Origin: Dokdonella_A sp035263065
Lineage (GTDB): Bacteria; Pseudomonadota; Gammaproteobacteria; Xanthomonadales; Rhodanobacteraceae
Assembly: GCA_035263065.1 (NCBI GenBank)
Contig: DATFRS010000324.1
Span: 1 to 7,034 of the forward strand
Length of the DNA: 7,034 bases
Reading direction: 5' to 3'
Shown here: in pieces, positions 5,218 to 7,034 of the stretch
Position numbering within the stretch: position 1 is the stretch's first letter
Layout of the letters: every line of letters starts with the position of its first letter
Notes under the pieces: generated by a model
The model's database searches: none
What the model saw: only the letters and a program-made list of their open reading frames with translations
Told to the model about the DNA's origin: nothing
Made by a program: the position numbers and the translations under genes

Positions 5218-6969
5218 TCACTCGAAGCCGTTGCCGAACACGATCGGTCGCAGCGTGACGGCGATCGAGCGGCGCACGCCGACGATGTCGACGACCGCCG
5301 AGCCGATCGCGTTGCAGGGGCCGGTCGCCTCGAGCGAGGAGAAGCCGTAGTTGTCGTAGTCGGGGAGGCGCGGCTGCGCGGTCCAGGTCGTGCCGTTCCA
5401 GTACAGCGTCGGATTGCCGAGCGCGAGCACGCTGCCGTTGCCGAGCGTGATCATCGCGCCGCCGCCGCCGTCCTGCGAGGCGATCGTCCAGGCGCTGCCG
5501 TCCCAGTGCATGACGAGCGGACCGTAGCCGTCGGTGGCGGAGAACCAGCTGCCGCCCATGTAGACGTCGTCCGGCGCGAGCGGGAGGAGCGCGTTGAACT
5601 CGATCCAGTCGCCCGGCATCGGCACGTCGGGCGTGACGGTCCAGCCGCTGCCGTCCGAATGCAGCACGTACGGCGCGAGCGACATGTCGCCGTCGCTGCC
5701 GGCGCCGACGGCCCAGAGATCGTCGGCGGCGACGCCGTCGACGGTCGCGAGCGACCAGCCCGGCGTGCCGCCCGGCACCGGGAACGGCGTCTCGACGAGC
5801 TCGAGCGACGAGCCGTTCCAGTGCATCGCAAGCGCCTGCCAGCCCTCGTCCGCGATCCACGAGCCGACGAACCACACGTCGTCGGGCGCGATCGCCTTGA
5901 TGCCGGCGATCTCGGAGCCCGAACCCGTGCTGACCGGCGCGTCGATCTGCGTCCATTCGCTGCCGTTCCAGTGCGCGAGGAAGATCTGGCCGCCGAAGAA
6001 TCCGTTCGCCGTGCGTCCGTCGCGCCAGCCGCCCGCCCAGACGTCGTCCGGGGCGACGCCGTCGATCGCGTTGAACCAGACCTTCGCGCAGCCGTTCGGA
6101 TTGCCGCTCTCGGTGCAGGCGTCGGGGCTCGGCGTCGGCACGATCTCCCAGTCGCCGTCGGCGACGCGGTGGTACGCGAGCGAGAACGTCTGGATCGTGC
6201 CGATCGTGCCGGTGTCGTAACCGCCGACGAGCCAGCTGTCTTCGCCGCCGAAGCTCTTCGATGCGTAGACCGACGTCGCGGTCGCATCGGTCGGCAGCGG
6301 CAGGAGCTCGGTGCTCCACTCGCCGCATTCGGCGACCGTGTTCGACGGCGGCGGTCCCGGCGGAATGCCGTAGAGCGCGAAGCCGAAGTCGAAGTTGCTG
6401 GGTCCGAACAGGTCGCTGTGCTGCTCCCATGGGCCGCCGGCGACGTTGTCGCGCATCTGCACGGGCGAGCCCCACGGCGCGACGTGATTCGCCGACCACA
6501 GCGGCCACATCGCGGGCCGGTCGTATTCGAGCTGGACCGACAGGAAGTACGCGCCGTCGGCGACGAACGGCTCGGGGAACGTGATGTCGACCGTGCCGTT
6601 GTGGCCGGTCTGGTTGAGATCGTGGATGAAGCGCGGATCGCTCGCGTCGAGGCGGAACGCATCCAGCGTCTCGCCCGGCATGCCGTCGGCGTCCTTCGCG
6701 TAGATGTGCACGACGACGCCGGTCGCGAAGACGCCTTCGCAGTTCCAGCAGTCGTAGCCGGCGACGACGGCGCGGTGGATCTCGCCGGTCACCTGGAAAT
6801 CGTCGGCGAGCTCGAAGTCGACCGGCGCGGCGCCGGTGACGACGATGCTGTCGCGCGTGATCGCGTAGAGATCGCCGGGGCTCGAGAAGAGAAGCTCGTC
6901 GGCGAGCGCAGAGAACGGAAGCAGGCCGCACGCTAGCGCGGCGGCGTGACGCAGGTGGATTCGTGACAC
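5218..6969 (-). CDS. Secreted protein with N-terminal beta-sandwich-like domain and six propeller-like repeats
   Basis: Function unknown. From GTG 6969 it encodes 583 residues. Residues 1-23 form a signal peptide (basic start, hydrophobic core, Ala-Leu-Ala end), so it is exported. Residues 47-202 form an all-beta region with 'ELADDFQVTG' and 'VVVHIYAKDADGMPGETL', as seen in secreted anchor-type proteins, and a CxxC (Cys74, Cys77). A proline-rich hinge (203-208) follows. From about 243 to 529 there are six repeats of 45-60 residues, each pairing a 'vAPDDVWavG' strand (clearest at 305, 360, 413 and 464) with 'HWNGSxWt' (333, 383, 437, 488 and 523). This suggests a six-bladed beta-propeller, typically a ligand- or carbohydrate-binding scaffold. 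The last residues are VFGNGFE, like the short terminal GFE motif I recall on secreted Lysobacterales proteins. An upstream TTG at 6993 would add eight residues, but it lacks a ribosome binding site and spoils the signal peptide. GTG 6969 has TGGGGT about seven bases upstream. The stop lies 59 bases before the sigma gene. Confidence 0.85.
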   Translation of the reverse strand: MSRIHLRHAAALACGLLPFSALADELLFSSPGDLYAITRDSIVVTGAAPVDFELADDFQVTGEIHRAVVAGYDCWNCEGVFATGVVVHIYAKDADGMPGETLDAFRLDASDPRFIHDLNQTGHNGTVDITFPEPFVADGAYFLSVQLEYDRPAMWPLWSANHVAPWGSPVQMRDNVAGGPWEQHSDLFGPSNFDFGFALYGIPPGPPPSNTVAECGEWSTELLPLPTDATATSVYASKSFGGEDSWLVGGYDTGTIGTIQTFSLAYHRVADGDWEIVPTPSPDACTESGNPNGCAKVWFNAIDGVAPDDVWAGGWRDGRTANGFFGGQIFLAHWNGSEWTQIDAPVSTGSGSEIAGIKAIAPDDVWFVGSWIADEGWQALAMHWNGSSLELVETPFPVPGGTPGWSLATVDGVAADDLWAVGAGSDGDMSLAPYVLHSDGSGWTVTPDVPMPGDWIEFNALLPLAPDDVYMGGSWFSATDGYGPLVMHWDGSAWTIASQDGGGGAMITLGNGSVLALGNPTLYWNGTTWTAQPRLPDYDNYGFSSLEATGPCNAIGSAVVDIVGVRRSIAVTLRPIVFGNGFE

Positions 6970-7034
6970 GGCACTACCCCAGTGAAGCCCCAAGAAGCGG
7001 CGCCACTTTCCCGGAGCGGCGTGCGGGCGACAAT

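Noticed and set aside
5213..6931. Second minus-strand frame over the propeller gene (about 570 codons)
   Set aside because: Arg-rich out-of-frame reading. The chosen frame has the signal peptide, repeated DDVW motifs and C-terminal GFE.
5116..6936. Long plus-strand open frame (about 600 codons)
   Set aside because: Antisense shadow of the secreted propeller-like protein; Arg/Ala/Val/Asp-rich with no domains, while the opposite strand has a signal peptide and clear repeats.
6994..7034. Promoter for the secreted propeller gene (TTGTCG, 17 bases, GAAAGT)
   Set aside because: The -10 hexamer matches consensus at only three of six positions, and only about 40 bases of upstream sequence are available, so I do not call it.

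Overview
The window is one strand-coherent block of a high-GC bacterial genome. All four protein genes lie on the minus strand, so transcription runs from the right end of the window to the left. Codons strongly prefer G or C in third position. An ECF sigma factor paired with a TPR-bearing Ser/Thr kinase, a secreted protein ending in FGNGFE, and a secreted glycine-rich beta-helix protein together suggest a gammaproteobacterium of the Lysobacterales (Xanthomonadales), perhaps Rhodanobacteraceae. That placement is my inference from family resemblance and was not tested by a search.

Layout in transcription order. (1) Positions 6969-5218: a secreted protein with a signal peptide, an N-terminal beta-sandwich-like domain, six propeller-like repeats built on 'APDDVWAVG' and 'HWNGSxW' motifs, and a short C-terminal motif. 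(2) Positions 5158-4613: an ECF sigma factor of the kinase-associated type. Its region 2 lacks the usual acidic patch and carries a Thr pair instead. (3) Positions 4574-1722: a membrane-anchored Ser/Thr protein kinase with a cytoplasmic Hanks-type kinase domain, one transmembrane helix and a long extracytoplasmic TPR domain. (4) Position 1636 to the left edge: a secreted right-handed beta-helix protein that runs out of the window. Its reading frame is broken near position 90.

The gaps are short (59, 38 and 85 bases) and no convincing intrinsic terminator is visible, so co-transcription is plausible. The most natural model is a signalling cassette. The kinase senses something outside the cytoplasm through its TPR domain, phosphorylates and so activates the sigma factor, and the sigma factor drives a regulon that may include the flanking exported proteins. 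Kinase activation of an ECF factor lacking the acidic patch is known from other gammaproteobacteria (the EcfP/PknT and EcfK/PknS type). Applying it here, and the link to the flanking exported proteins, is inference.

The best local surprises are the frameshift in the beta-helix gene and a hairpin that buries the sigma-factor ribosome binding site and carries a TACAAT -10-like hexamer in its loop. No RNA genes, mobile elements, CRISPR arrays or attachment sites were seen. The long open frames on the plus strand are GC-driven shadows.
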